Shown here one piece after another: positions 1 through 11,919 of a stretch of 64,000 nt of DNA. The stretch comes from an uncultured Carboxylicivirga sp. (lineage in GTDB: Bacteria > Bacteroidota > Bacteroidia > Bacteroidales > Marinilabiliaceae). The notes under the pieces are model-generated. The model was not told the DNA's origin. It did no database searches and saw nothing but the letters and a program-made list of their open reading frames with translations. Numbering within the stretch: the first letter of the stretch is position 1; every line of letters starts with the position of its first letter. The translations under genes and the position numbers were made by a program. The stretch is from NCBI RefSeq assembly GCF_963674565.1, contig NZ_OY771430.1, forward strand, positions 3,038,001 through 3,102,000, read 5' to 3'.

Positions 1-423
1 AATATTAGACTTATTGCTTCTATAATGTTTTTATGGAACTTCGGACTATCAATACTACCTTCTTCATTATATAATTTTTACGACACCAGTAAACTTATTG
101 AAACAATCAAATTAAATCCTAATAGTATATTCATTCTACAAGATAATCTCACAACTGCTTCTGAATATGAATATATCTACGGAGAGGAAATTAACATGAG
201 GATAATTAGCTTTGAAAGTTACCATGTTAACAAAACAGAATTTGACTCAATTTATACAAATATTTACACCGATATATTTGATAGACCTACACCTTTAAAC
301 AGGGCTAAACTAACAATCCAGTCTGCAAATATAAGTGAGTTCCATAAGGATAAAGTACTTATTACTTTAAATGGATTGTTAGGTGAATATGGTATCTATT
401 CTATTGCTAAGTCCAGTAATTAA
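1..423 (+). CDS. C-terminal end of an unknown protein, truncated by window start
   Basis: The reading frame is open from base 1 (first codons read N-I-R-L-I-A-S-I) and ends at a TAA at 421-423, so the real start lies upstream of the window. The first ~20 visible residues are hydrophobic and look like the last membrane segment of an integral membrane protein. The remaining ~120 residues are a soluble tail rich in Ile, Asn, Ser and Tyr with no motif I recognise. This layout would fit a membrane glycosyltransferase with a C-terminal extracytoplasmic domain, but that is only a guess. An ATG at 25 could give a shorter product, but the open frame upstream makes this unlikely. Confidence 0.5.
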   Translation, partial: NIRLIASIMFLWNFGLSILPSSLYNFYDTSKLIETIKLNPNSIFILQDNLTTASEYEYIYGEEINMRIISFESYHVNKTEFDSIYTNIYTDIFDRPTPLNRAKLTIQSANISEFHKDKVLITLNGLLGEYGIYSIAKSSN

Positions 424-481
424 TTAAAACAAATTAACAAAGTCAATTCGCTGCTTCATAAGCGTTCAAGTATTATTAAAT

Positions 482-1399
482 ATGTATACCAAAATCGAAA
501 ATAAATTCTTGTTTGTTCATCGCTTAATGGCAAGAACATGGTACTGGGGAATTATTATTTCAACTGCTTATTCAGCAGTAGTAGTATATCTTGACAACCA
601 AAATTTAGACTGGCTAATTTTTCCTTCTTCCATACCGGCAATATTGGGTACTGCAGTTTCCTTACTTTTGGCTTTCAGAACCAATTCGGCTTACGACCGA
701 TGGTGGGAAGCAAGAAAAATATGGGGATCCATTGTAAACGACAGTCGTTCTTTAATTAGACAAGCAACTACCTTTGTTGATATGCAGGATTCAGCTCAAA
801 AAAAACTGGTAACTGAATTAACAAAACTACAAATTGCCTGGTGCTGGGCTTTAAATAAAGAACTACGAAAGCAAGAAGTACTTCCTGCCATTAAGAAGTT
901 TCTTAATCAAAAACAAATTGATTATGTTCTTGCACATCTTAATGCTCATAATGCCATACTTCAGTTGATGGGAGAAAAAATTAAAGATCTTTATTCAAAA
1001 AACTATATTAATGTATACCAATATATGAATATGGATAACCTATTAACAAGTCAAAGCAATCATATGGGCGTTTGTGAAAGAATCAGTAATACTGTATTTC
1101 CATTGCAATATAGTTTCACATTACACCTATCTGTAATTGCTTTCACCTTAGTTTTTCCAATGGGAATAGCATCAACTCTTAGCTGGACAGCAGTACCCAT
1201 AACGTTTATTGTGGCAACAATCTTTTACCTGATCAAATCCATTGCCAGCAGAATTCAGGATCCTTTCACCAACTACTATAGTGACACTCCAATGGATAGT
1301 ATCTCACGTACAATTGAAATAAATCTTAATCAGCAAATAGGTAATTACGAAAATTTACCTTCCGCTATTCCTGCTGATAAGTATGGGGTTTTATTATAA
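482..1399 (+). CDS. Bestrophin-family (RFP-TM) anion channel-like membrane protein
   Basis: The 305-aa product belongs to the bestrophin / UPF0187 family of small bacterial membrane channels, which form pentameric anion or cation pores in the inner membrane. Visible signatures are an N-terminal hydrophobic pair (about residues 20-38 and 45-66), the DRWWEARKIWG motif at about residues 72-82, and a second hydrophobic pair at about 205-255. These are followed by the C-terminal DPFTNYYSDTPMDSISRTIE segment, typical of the family. Length is normal for bacterial homologues. The gene stands alone, 58 nt after the preceding frame, and is closed by a strong hairpin terminator. Ion specificity cannot be read from the sequence. 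Confidence 0.85.
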   Translation: MYTKIENKFLFVHRLMARTWYWGIIISTAYSAVVVYLDNQNLDWLIFPSSIPAILGTAVSLLLAFRTNSAYDRWWEARKIWGSIVNDSRSLIRQATTFVDMQDSAQKKLVTELTKLQIAWCWALNKELRKQEVLPAIKKFLNQKQIDYVLAHLNAHNAILQLMGEKIKDLYSKNYINVYQYMNMDNLLTSQSNHMGVCERISNTVFPLQYSFTLHLSVIAFTLVFPMGIASTLSWTAVPITFIVATIFYLIKSIASRIQDPFTNYYSDTPMDSISRTIEINLNQQIGNYENLPSAIPADKYGVLL

Positions 1400-1400
1400 A

Positions 1401-1432
1401 AAAACCGGAAACAAAATGCTTCCGGTTTTAAT
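1401..1432 (+). terminator. Intrinsic terminator of the bestrophin-like gene
   Basis: The arms aaaaccggaa and ttccggtttt form a perfect 10-bp stem with a 9-nt loop, starting one base after the stop codon and ending in T residues. Confidence 0.8.
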
Positions 1433-1452
1433 TAATTATATTAAAATGCTTT

Positions 1453-1480
1453 ATAAAACCGGGAAGCGCTCTTCCCGGTT
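1453..1480 (-). terminator. Intrinsic terminator of the STAS gene
   Basis: The arms aaccgggaag and cttcccggtt (1457-1466 / 1471-1480) pair perfectly around a 4-nt loop. On the minus strand they are followed by a T-rich stretch. The core resembles the neighbouring plus-strand terminator, so two convergent terminators lie back to back. Confidence 0.75.
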
Positions 1481-1492
1481 ATCCTTTACTAA

Positions 1493-1837
1493 TTAAACCA
1501 TTAACAGGTCATCAGAAAAGGGCTTTGGACGGTCACAAAAAAAGAAATAATGATCGAGATCATACTTTCGCATTGACTTAAGTACTCCCTCCCTCACGTT
1601 AAAGAGACTCAGTTGACTTTGATTTATCTCTGACAAACGTTGAACAGCCATTAATGCATTCAAACCTTCATCATCAACCTTCTCAACTTTTTCAAGATCC
1701 ACAATTAAATTAGTGAATGGTCGCTTTAATATTTCCATCATGCGAGATTTAAGATCTCCTGAATTTTTAATATCCAAATTCTCTTTGCTCTCAAATGATA
1801 CTAACGTGGTATTTTTAAAAACTTTTATCTTTATCAT
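1493..1837 (-). CDS. STAS-domain protein (anti-sigma-factor-antagonist-like)
   Basis: This 114-aa protein is a single STAS domain, the fold of SpoIIAA-like anti-anti-sigma factors that bind anti-sigma kinases in partner-switching. The core strand-helix reads LIVDLEKVEKVDDEGLNAL at about residues 44-62, followed by a helix and the SQLSLFNV strand. In canonical members the loop is D-S-S-G or D-S-T-G and the first Ser is phosphorylated. Here residues 55-58 are D-D-E-G, so an acidic residue occupies the phospho-acceptor position. No kinase or phosphatase gene is adjacent. The protein may act constitutively or as a scaffold domain; this is inference. Confidence 0.75.
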   Translation of the reverse strand: MIKIKVFKNTTLVSFESKENLDIKNSGDLKSRMMEILKRPFTNLIVDLEKVEKVDDEGLNALMAVQRLSEINQSQLSLFNVREGVLKSMRKYDLDHYFFFCDRPKPFSDDLLMV

Positions 1838-2018
1838 GGCTATGGGTATTTATGCCAATCAATAAAACAATGCATGTGCCATAAATTTTATTTCATTGAT
1901 TTACTACTACTTAAGTCATCTAAAGAAAACCTTTTTTCCAATAATTATATTTTTTTCCATATTTTGGATTTATTCCATAATTTCAAACACATTCATAGAT
2001 TAATAAAAGCATATATTC

Positions 2019-2049
2019 TTTCTATTACGGATTGATTGAGTTAATTTTG
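2019..2049 (+). promoter_or_regulatory. Probable Bacteroidota-type promoter for the acyltransferase gene
   Basis: TTTC at 2019-2022, a 19-nt spacer and TAATTTTG at 2042-2049 match the Bacteroidota -33/-7 consensus TTTG-N19-TAnnTTTG with one mismatch. The start codon at 2073 lies 24 nt downstream. Confidence 0.5.
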
Positions 2050-2072
2050 TATCAAACAATTTTTTGTACAAT

Positions 2073-3218
2073 ATGGTCAATGAGTTAAACTTTGATTCGA
2101 TACGTCCTTATCAGGACAACGAAATACACGAAGTTTTTGAGCGATTAAAGAATGAACATGATTTTCTAGAATTAATCAAGTTCTTATATCCCAACTTTTC
2201 AACTGAAAATTTTCTTAAAAAATTATTAAGTATTCAAAGTGTAAATGAGTTTCAAACAGAAATCATTTATCCATATGTAAAAGAGGTATTACGCACCACA
2301 ACAAAAGGGATTACCCATTCAGGTTTAACTGATCTTGATCCAAAGGGACACTACCTTTTTATATCCAACCACCGTGACATTGTTCTTGATTCTGCCATAC
2401 TGAATATATTAATGGTGGAAAACAAACTAAATACAACTGAAATTGCAATCGGAGATAATCTATTGATTTTTCCTTGGATTACTGATTTGGTTAAACTGAA
2501 TAAAACATTCATTGTAAACCGCAATTTGCCAGTACGCCAAATGTTGGAAAGCTCAATGCGTCTTTCACATTACATTAGAAAAACGCTTGTTGAACGAAAT
2601 CAAAGTATTTGGATTGCTCAGCGTGAAGGACGTTCGAAAGATGGCGATGACCGCACGCAAGTTAGTCTTTTAAAAATGATGAATATGAGTGGCGCTGGTT
2701 CATTTGCTGAAAATTTCAGCGAATTAACGATTGTTCCACTATCAATTTCATACGAATACGATCCTTGTGACTATTTGAAAGCACTGGAATTTCAAATGAA
2801 ACGTGACAAACCGGATTACAAAAAGACACAGGCTGATGACCTGAAGCATATGGGCGCGGGATTAAGAGGCAGAAAAGGGCGTGTACATTTCGGCTTTGGG
2901 AAACCGATTAACAAAACCCAACTAGATAAATTAAATGATTTACCCAAGAATGATCAGTTACAAGCTTTAGCAGAAATGATTGATCAGCAAATCCATAATA
3001 ACTATAAGTTCTATCCTGGCAATTTTGTAGCTGACGATTTATTTACCAATCATACCAGACATACCGATAAATATACTGAAGAAGATAAATCGATTTTCTT
3101 AGGATATTTAGATGAGCATTTGTCTAGAATTGATGGTGATCGTGAGTTCCTTCACAAGGCTCTTTTAGAGATGTATGCCAATCCGGTGAAGAACTTTTAT
3201 ACTTCAGAAGAAAAATAA
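2073..3218 (+). CDS. PlsC-like 1-acyl-glycerol-3-phosphate acyltransferase family protein
   Basis: The 381-aa product is a membrane-associated acyltransferase of the PlsB/PlsC fold, expected to transfer acyl chains in phospholipid or ornithine-lipid synthesis. Motif I reads NHRDIVLD at about residues 99-106, followed by a motif with IVNRNLP, then WIAQREGRSKDGDD (the E-G-R block III) and a later IVPLSISYEYDP (block IV). The spacing between His and Asp in motif I is one residue longer than the usual H-x4-D. I chose the ATG at 2073 over an in-frame TTG at 2064 because it follows a good -7 element at the expected distance. The gene is monocistronic with a shared terminator downstream. The exact acceptor is unknown. 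Confidence 0.75.
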   Translation: MVNELNFDSIRPYQDNEIHEVFERLKNEHDFLELIKFLYPNFSTENFLKKLLSIQSVNEFQTEIIYPYVKEVLRTTTKGITHSGLTDLDPKGHYLFISNHRDIVLDSAILNILMVENKLNTTEIAIGDNLLIFPWITDLVKLNKTFIVNRNLPVRQMLESSMRLSHYIRKTLVERNQSIWIAQREGRSKDGDDRTQVSLLKMMNMSGAGSFAENFSELTIVPLSISYEYDPCDYLKALEFQMKRDKPDYKKTQADDLKHMGAGLRGRKGRVHFGFGKPINKTQLDKLNDLPKNDQLQALAEMIDQQIHNNYKFYPGNFVADDLFTNHTRHTDKYTEEDKSIFLGYLDEHLSRIDGDREFLHKALLEMYANPVKNFYTSEEK

Positions 3219-3231
3219 TTGTACGAGCATA

Positions 3232-3265
3232 AAAAAATCCGCAAGAAAAATCTTGCGGATTTTTT
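3232..3265. terminator. Bidirectional terminator between the acyltransferase gene and aspS
   Basis: The arms aaaaatccgcaaga and tcttgcggattttt form a 14-bp stem with a 4-nt A loop. A-tracts and T-tracts on both sides allow it to end both convergent transcripts. Confidence 0.85.
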
Positions 3266-3280
3266 GTATAATGTAAATTT

Positions 3281-5038
3281 CTACTTCTCTTTCTTTGTTA
3301 ATGCAATATTTAATTCCTCCAATTGCTCCTTACTAATAGGAGATGGAGAATCAATCATCACATCTCTACCAGAGTTATTCTTAGGAAATGCAATAACATC
3401 ACGAATAGAATCAATTCCTGCAAATAAGGCAACTAAACGATCAAAGCCAAAGGCTACACCACCATGAGGAGGAGCACCATATTTAAAGGCATTCATCAAG
3501 AATCCGAATTGAGCTTCAGCTTCTTCTTCAGAAAATCCTAATATCTTAAACATCTTGTGTTGCAACTCATCATTAAAGATACGGATTGATCCACCACCTA
3601 TCTCAATACCATTAATCACCAAATCATAGGCATTAGCCCTTACATTTTTTGGATCAGTATCCAACAATGCCAAATCTTCTAATTTTGGCGAAGTAAATGG
3701 GTGATGCATGGCATAAAAACGATTAGTATCTTCATCCCATTCCAATAATGGAAAATCAACAACCCAAAGAGGAGAAAATTTATTTCTATCTCTCAATCCT
3801 AAACGGGTTCCCATTTCCAATCGCAACTCACAAAGTGCATTTAAAGTTTTATTTGTTGGTCCTGCAAGAATTAACACCAAATCTCCAGGTTTAGCATTAA
3901 AATGCTCTCCTAATGATTGTAATTGCTCTTCGGTATAAAACTTATCAATTGATGATTTTACGGAACCATCTGTATTGTATTTGATATAAATTAATCCACC
4001 TGCTCCAATCTGAGGTTTCTTTACAAAATCTGTCAATTGATCAAGTTGTTTGCGTGTATAATCAGCACACCCATTAGCACAGATACCACCAACATATTCA
4101 GCAGAACTAAACAATTTGAATTCTGAGTCTTTTACTACCTCTGTTATATCAACAAATTTCATATCAAAGCGAGTGTCCGGTTTATCTGATCCATAGTACT
4201 TCATGGCATCAGCATACGATAATCTAGGAAAATCGTAATCCAGTTCTACTTCCTTGATTGTTTTGAAAAGATGCTTTGTCATCCCTTCAAATGTATTTAA
4301 TATGTCATCTTGTTCAACATATGACATTTCACAGTCAATCTGTGTAAATTCTGGTTGACGGTCGGCACGTAAATCTTCATCGCGAAAACATTTTACAATC
4401 TGAAAATAGCGATCGAAACCACCCACCATCAATAACTGCTTAAACACCTGAGGAGATTGAGGCAATGCATAAAATTGTCCTTCATTCATACGAGATGGAA
4501 CTACAAAATCTCTCGCACCTTCAGGGGTTGATTTTATTAAAACAGGTGTTTCTGTCTCAATAAAATTTTGTGAATTAAGATAATTACGAACCTCAAAACC
4601 CATTTTATGACGTAGCACCAAATTATCCCTTACCGGAGCTCTTCGTAAATCAAGATAACGATATTTCATTCTTAATTCATCTCCACCATCGGTATCATCT
4701 TCAATAGTAAAAGGAGGTAATTCTGATGCATTTAGAATAAGTAATTGCTCAACTAAAATTTCAATTTCTCCGGTCGCAATTTTTGCATTCTTACTGCTAC
4801 GCTCAGCAACTTTTCCCTTAACCTGTATAACAAATTCTCTACCTAACTCATTAGCTTGATCACACAAATCTTTATGAGACTGCTCATTGAAAACCAACTG
4901 AGTAATACCATATCTATCGCGCAAGTCGATAAAGGTCATTCCTCCTAAGTTACGTACTTTTTGAACCCATCCACTTAAAGTTACAGACAGGTTAAGGTGA
5001 TCCATTCTTAATTCACCGCAGGTATGTGTTCTGTACAT
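3281..5038 (-). CDS. aspS: Aspartate--tRNA ligase
   Basis: This is a 585-aa class II aminoacyl-tRNA synthetase of the bacterial AspRS type, charging tRNA-Asp in the cytoplasm. The N-terminal OB-fold anticodon-binding domain starts MYRTHTCGELR and contains GWVQKVRNLGG and FIDLRDR. Motif 2 (FRDEDLRADRQPEFTQ) is at about residue 217. The bacterial GAD insertion lies at about 280-420, and motif 3 (FGFDRLVALFAG) is at about 528. Length matches other bacterial AspRS enzymes, so it is full length. The gene faces away from tadA, with 129 nt between the two starts, and converges on the acyltransferase gene. Confidence 0.97.
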   Translation of the reverse strand: MYRTHTCGELRMDHLNLSVTLSGWVQKVRNLGGMTFIDLRDRYGITQLVFNEQSHKDLCDQANELGREFVIQVKGKVAERSSKNAKIATGEIEILVEQLLILNASELPPFTIEDDTDGGDELRMKYRYLDLRRAPVRDNLVLRHKMGFEVRNYLNSQNFIETETPVLIKSTPEGARDFVVPSRMNEGQFYALPQSPQVFKQLLMVGGFDRYFQIVKCFRDEDLRADRQPEFTQIDCEMSYVEQDDILNTFEGMTKHLFKTIKEVELDYDFPRLSYADAMKYYGSDKPDTRFDMKFVDITEVVKDSEFKLFSSAEYVGGICANGCADYTRKQLDQLTDFVKKPQIGAGGLIYIKYNTDGSVKSSIDKFYTEEQLQSLGEHFNAKPGDLVLILAGPTNKTLNALCELRLEMGTRLGLRDRNKFSPLWVVDFPLLEWDEDTNRFYAMHHPFTSPKLEDLALLDTDPKNVRANAYDLVINGIEIGGGSIRIFNDELQHKMFKILGFSEEEAEAQFGFLMNAFKYGAPPHGGVAFGFDRLVALFAGIDSIRDVIAFPKNNSGRDVMIDSPSPISKEQLEELNIALTKKEK

Positions 5039-5167
5039 TGCAATTCCTTGTTTACTACTGTAAATCTATTATTGAATACAGTATTTGTCGCGTTTAAATT
5101 TAACTTTGCGAAAATAGTAAGAAAAAAAGGAATTATATAATAGCAAACCAAAGGATTAACAATAAAA

Positions 5168-5614
5168 ATGGATCAAATAAATTTTTCTGACCAATACTTT
5201 ATGAAACAAGCTTTTATAGAAGCAGAAAAAGCATTTCAAAAAAATGAAGTACCTGTTGGTGCTGTGGTTGTTTGTCAGGGGCAGATAATATCCAGGTCAC
5301 ATAATTTAACAGAAACTCTTAATGATGTTACTGCACATGCAGAAATGCTTGCAATCACATCAGCATCCGAGTTTTTAGGTGGAAAATACCTCAATCAATG
5401 TACGCTTTATGTAACACTAGAGCCGTGTACAATGTGCGCAGGAGCCTTAAACTGGTCACAGTTAAAAAGGTTGGTTTATGGCGCCAGTGATGAAAAAAGA
5501 GGTTTTGAACGATGTACACCATCTTTAATTCATCCTAAAACAGAAATTACATCTGGAATTATGGAAGAAGAATGCAAAGAGATCATACAAACTTTTTTTA
5601 AGAACAAACGATAG
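5168..5614 (+). CDS. tadA: tRNA-specific adenosine deaminase
   Basis: The 148-aa enzyme deaminates adenosine 34 to inosine in the anticodon of tRNA-Arg(ACG). Zinc and catalytic residues are visible: H57-A-E59 for the first motif and P86-C87-T-M-C90 for the second, in the normal spacing of the CDA fold. Length is typical. A perfect -7 element (TAACTTTG, 5101-5108) lies upstream, though no clear -33 box is seen. The gene ends just before the terminator that closes the opposing rRNA operon. A guanine deaminase or other member of the same fold is possible but less likely given the CTMCAGAL signature. Confidence 0.9.
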   Translation: MDQINFSDQYFMKQAFIEAEKAFQKNEVPVGAVVVCQGQIISRSHNLTETLNDVTAHAEMLAITSASEFLGGKYLNQCTLYVTLEPCTMCAGALNWSQLKRLVYGASDEKRGFERCTPSLIHPKTEITSGIMEEECKEIIQTFFKNKR

Positions 5615-5631
5615 TCCTTAATAAATCATAT

Positions 5632-5672
5632 AAACACAAAAAACCCGTTGCTCTTGTTGAACAACGGGTTTC
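5632..5672 (-). terminator. rRNA operon terminator
   Basis: The arms aaacccgttg and caacgggttt (5641-5650 / 5662-5671) form a perfect 10-bp stem with an 11-nt loop. On the minus strand a T-rich run follows. It lies just after the 5S gene. Confidence 0.8.
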
Positions 5673-5679
5673 TTCCAAA

Positions 5680-5789
<110 letters not shown>

Positions 5790-5961
5790 AATATTTTCTT
5801 TTTAGCTGACAGCTATTAGCTAATGGCTATTAGCTAATTTTAGCTTCGCTAAAATTTATAACATAAAGGCTTACCAAAACCACATCCACCGATACTTGAT
5901 GTGTTTATGTAGTGCTTAGTTAATTGTACTTAGTGCTTGGCACTTTGCACTTTCTTCTAAA
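5790..5961 (-). other. 23S-5S spacer with degenerate short repeats
   Basis: No gene is present. Positions 5804-5847 hold several degenerate copies of agctattagc / gctaatggc, and 5910-5967 holds repeated agtgctt and gcact words. Part of this may form the 23S processing stem. Confidence 0.5.
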
Positions 5962-8770
<2,809 letters not shown>

Positions 8771-9040
8771 ACACACACCATAGTTGGTGTATATGGTTTT
8801 GGTTGTTGCCAATATGTCAATGATCGTTTTGCTTGTTTAACGCTGATAGCTCTTGGCTATTAGCTCCTAGCTTGTGATACTTCCAGAATCGAACTGAAAT
8901 TATTAATCCAATGTATCGCTTTTTCATTAAGATTTTGAGACTCTTAGACAATAGACCATTAGACATTTCTAATCCTTATTATCTATCTCATTTTTTTGTT
9001 TTCTAATAGTCTATGTTCTCATAGTCTATCTTTTTACTTC
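8771..9040 (-). other. tRNA-Ala to 23S spacer
   Basis: No gene is present. It contains two short elements also found in the rRNA leader (separate entry), degenerate agctatt/gctaat repeats at 8842-8873, and several variants of the word agtctat/atagact between about 8941 and 9030. Confidence 0.5.
8810..8901 (-). promoter_or_regulatory. Spacer copy of paired leader elements (candidate antitermination or processing signal)
   Basis: On the minus strand TTCAGTTCGATTCTGG (8884-8901 region) is followed ~60 nt later by GATCATTGACATATTG (8810-8825). Both elements recur in the same order ahead of 16S (11211-11292). E. coli rRNA operons carry boxA-type nut elements in leader and spacer, so a similar role is plausible here. 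This is inference from position and repetition. Confidence 0.45.
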
Positions 9041-9117
9041 TGGTGGAGAATATCGGAGTCGAACCGATGACCTCCTGCGTGCAAGGCAGGCGCTCTAGCC
9101 AGCTGAGCTAATCCCCC
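9041..9117 (-). tRNA. tRNA-Ala(TGC), CCA encoded
   Basis: The minus strand reads GGGGGATTAGCTCAGC at the 5' end, an anticodon stem-loop CCTGC-CTTGCAC-GCAGG with anticodon TGC, a T loop GTTCGA and a 3' TCTCCACCA. The CCA end is encoded. It sits in the 16S-23S spacer in the usual Ile-Ala order. Confidence 0.96.
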
Positions 9118-9167
9118 ATGTTTTTTTTAAGCTGTTAGCCAATAGCTATTAGCTGATAGCTTTTTTA

Positions 9168-9243
9168 TGGTAGTCCCGGGCAGACTTGAACTGCCGACCC
9201 CTACATTATCAGTGTAGTGCTCTAACCAACTGAGCTACGGGAC
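9168..9243 (-). tRNA. tRNA-Ile(GAT), CCA encoded
   Basis: The minus strand reads GTCCCGTAGCTCAGTTGG, an anticodon arm CTACA-CTGATAA-TGTAG with anticodon GAT, T loop GTTCAAG and 3' CGGGACTACCA. The CCA end is encoded. It is the first tRNA after 16S rRNA. Confidence 0.96.
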
Positions 9244-9510
9244 TGTTGCAGTGTCGTCTTTTTCCCTTGACTAGCAGACTTTAGATGCTTAGACTTTTAG
9301 ATCTTTCTAATTATCTATCGTCTAATGGTCTATCCGTCTATAGGATGTGCTTGACGCTGTTTAAATAGGCAGTAGTTTGTTAGACTGTAGTCAGTAGTGA
9401 TTTACATTGTGTATCTCTTTCTACTTTTCCTTTTGCCTTTTCTACTTTCTACTTATTCTTTTTAAATAATACCTAAAAGGTGAAAAGTGCCTGAATGGCA
9501 TAAACAATTT
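9244..9510 (-). other. 16S to tRNA-Ile spacer
   Basis: No gene is present. Degenerate repeats of tctaatggtctat and agacttttag occur between about 9271 and 9345, followed by pyrimidine-rich sequence (9415-9465). Part of it may pair with the leader to form the 16S processing stem. Confidence 0.4.
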
Positions 9511-11037
<1,527 letters not shown>

Positions 11038-11210
11038 AAAAATTTTTAATGCTTTCAAAATTATTTATACCATTGACTTCAGGTTCACTTTTTACCTTTT
11101 CATTTTAGTATCAAGATTTCAGTATCATGTATCAAGATGATTTAAATCAACCTAATTCATTATACTTCTCTCTCAATAATGGAACGAGCTTTGCTCGTTT
11201 AGGTACTATT

Positions 11211-11292
11211 CAATATTTTCAAAGATCTTTTGAGCTCGAAGTTCTTAGCCTTCTGTTTTGCTCTTGTGACATATTCAGAATCGAACTGAATT
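11211..11292 (-). promoter_or_regulatory. rRNA leader copy of paired elements (candidate antitermination or processing signal)
   Basis: On the minus strand TTCAGTTCGATTCTGA (11276-11292) is followed ~50 nt later by GATCTTTGAAAATATTG (11211-11227), then 16S begins ~170 nt downstream. The same pair in the same order occurs ahead of 23S. A few bases beside the first element (CTTGTGA on the plus strand) are also shared. Confidence 0.45.
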
Positions 11293-11377
11293 TTTAGCTA
11301 ACCATTATGTCTTTTTTTATCCGAAAATCAACGTTTGATCTTCGTTTTGTTGCCACCCCTCGTTTGAGAAGCGGCTG

Positions 11378-11410
11378 CAAAGGTAAGTAGTTTTTGTTTT
11401 ATCTTCCAAA
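11378..11410 (-). promoter_or_regulatory. rRNA operon promoter, proximal copy
   Basis: On the minus strand TTTG (11410-11407), a 21-nt spacer and TACCTTTG (11385-11378) match the Bacteroidota primary-sigma consensus perfectly. A/T tracts upstream resemble an UP element. Flanking bases (TTTGGAAG and the downstream GCAGCCGCTT) are shared with a second copy 250 nt upstream. Confidence 0.7.
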
Positions 11411-11627
11411 TCTTTTTTTAAGTTTTTTTCTTCTTTTTTTCGAGTCGCTCATTTTCAATCCCTAACTCTTCCCTCACCTCTTAAAAACCTTTTTTTTTGG
11501 AGCAGAATGACAAGATATGAAATCTTCCCCTTCTGTCAAAAACTTTCTTTGCTTTCATTATTTAAAGACCAGCCTATCGCCCGCCCCGTCTGCTTTTCAT
11601 GACAACCGTTGTTCTCAAAAGCGGGTG

Positions 11628-11659
11628 CAAAATAAGGCAGTTTTTCCCAAACTTCCAAA
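11628..11659 (-). promoter_or_regulatory. rRNA operon promoter, distal copy
   Basis: On the minus strand TTTG (11659-11656), a 20-nt spacer and TTATTTTG (11635-11628) give a near-consensus promoter. It shares TTTGGAAG, AAAAACT and GCACCCGCTT with the proximal copy. The rest of the ~830-nt interval 11038-11871 holds no gene that I can support. Confidence 0.55.
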
Positions 11660-11871
11660 TCAAAAAACATTCTTTTTTGATTATACTCTGTTAATTTGTG
11701 TTTCCTGGCTGGTTTGATGCGGGTTAGAGAGAAATAAAAGTTTGGATTATTTTTGCTTCCATTATTGCTGGCCACAAAAGTTCAATTATTCTGCCAATTT
11801 AAATCCCCTAAAACAATTAAAAGTCCTTTACTAAAATCATCATGTATTAACCATAACCCGGAAAAATTAGT

Positions 11872-11902
11872 AAAAAAAAGGCTGCTTTAAAAAGCAGCCT
11901 TT
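11872..11902 (-). terminator. Terminator of the 3294-aa secreted protein gene
   Basis: The stem aaaggctgctt / aagcagccttt is followed on the minus strand by eight T residues, 17 nt after the stop codon. Confidence 0.85.
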
Positions 11903-11919
11903 CATTATAATATTATTTA

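Noticed and set aside
11517..11775. Two overlapping frames of 66 and 79 codons upstream of 16S
   Set aside because: They overlap the tandem rRNA promoters and have no signal or family-like sequence.
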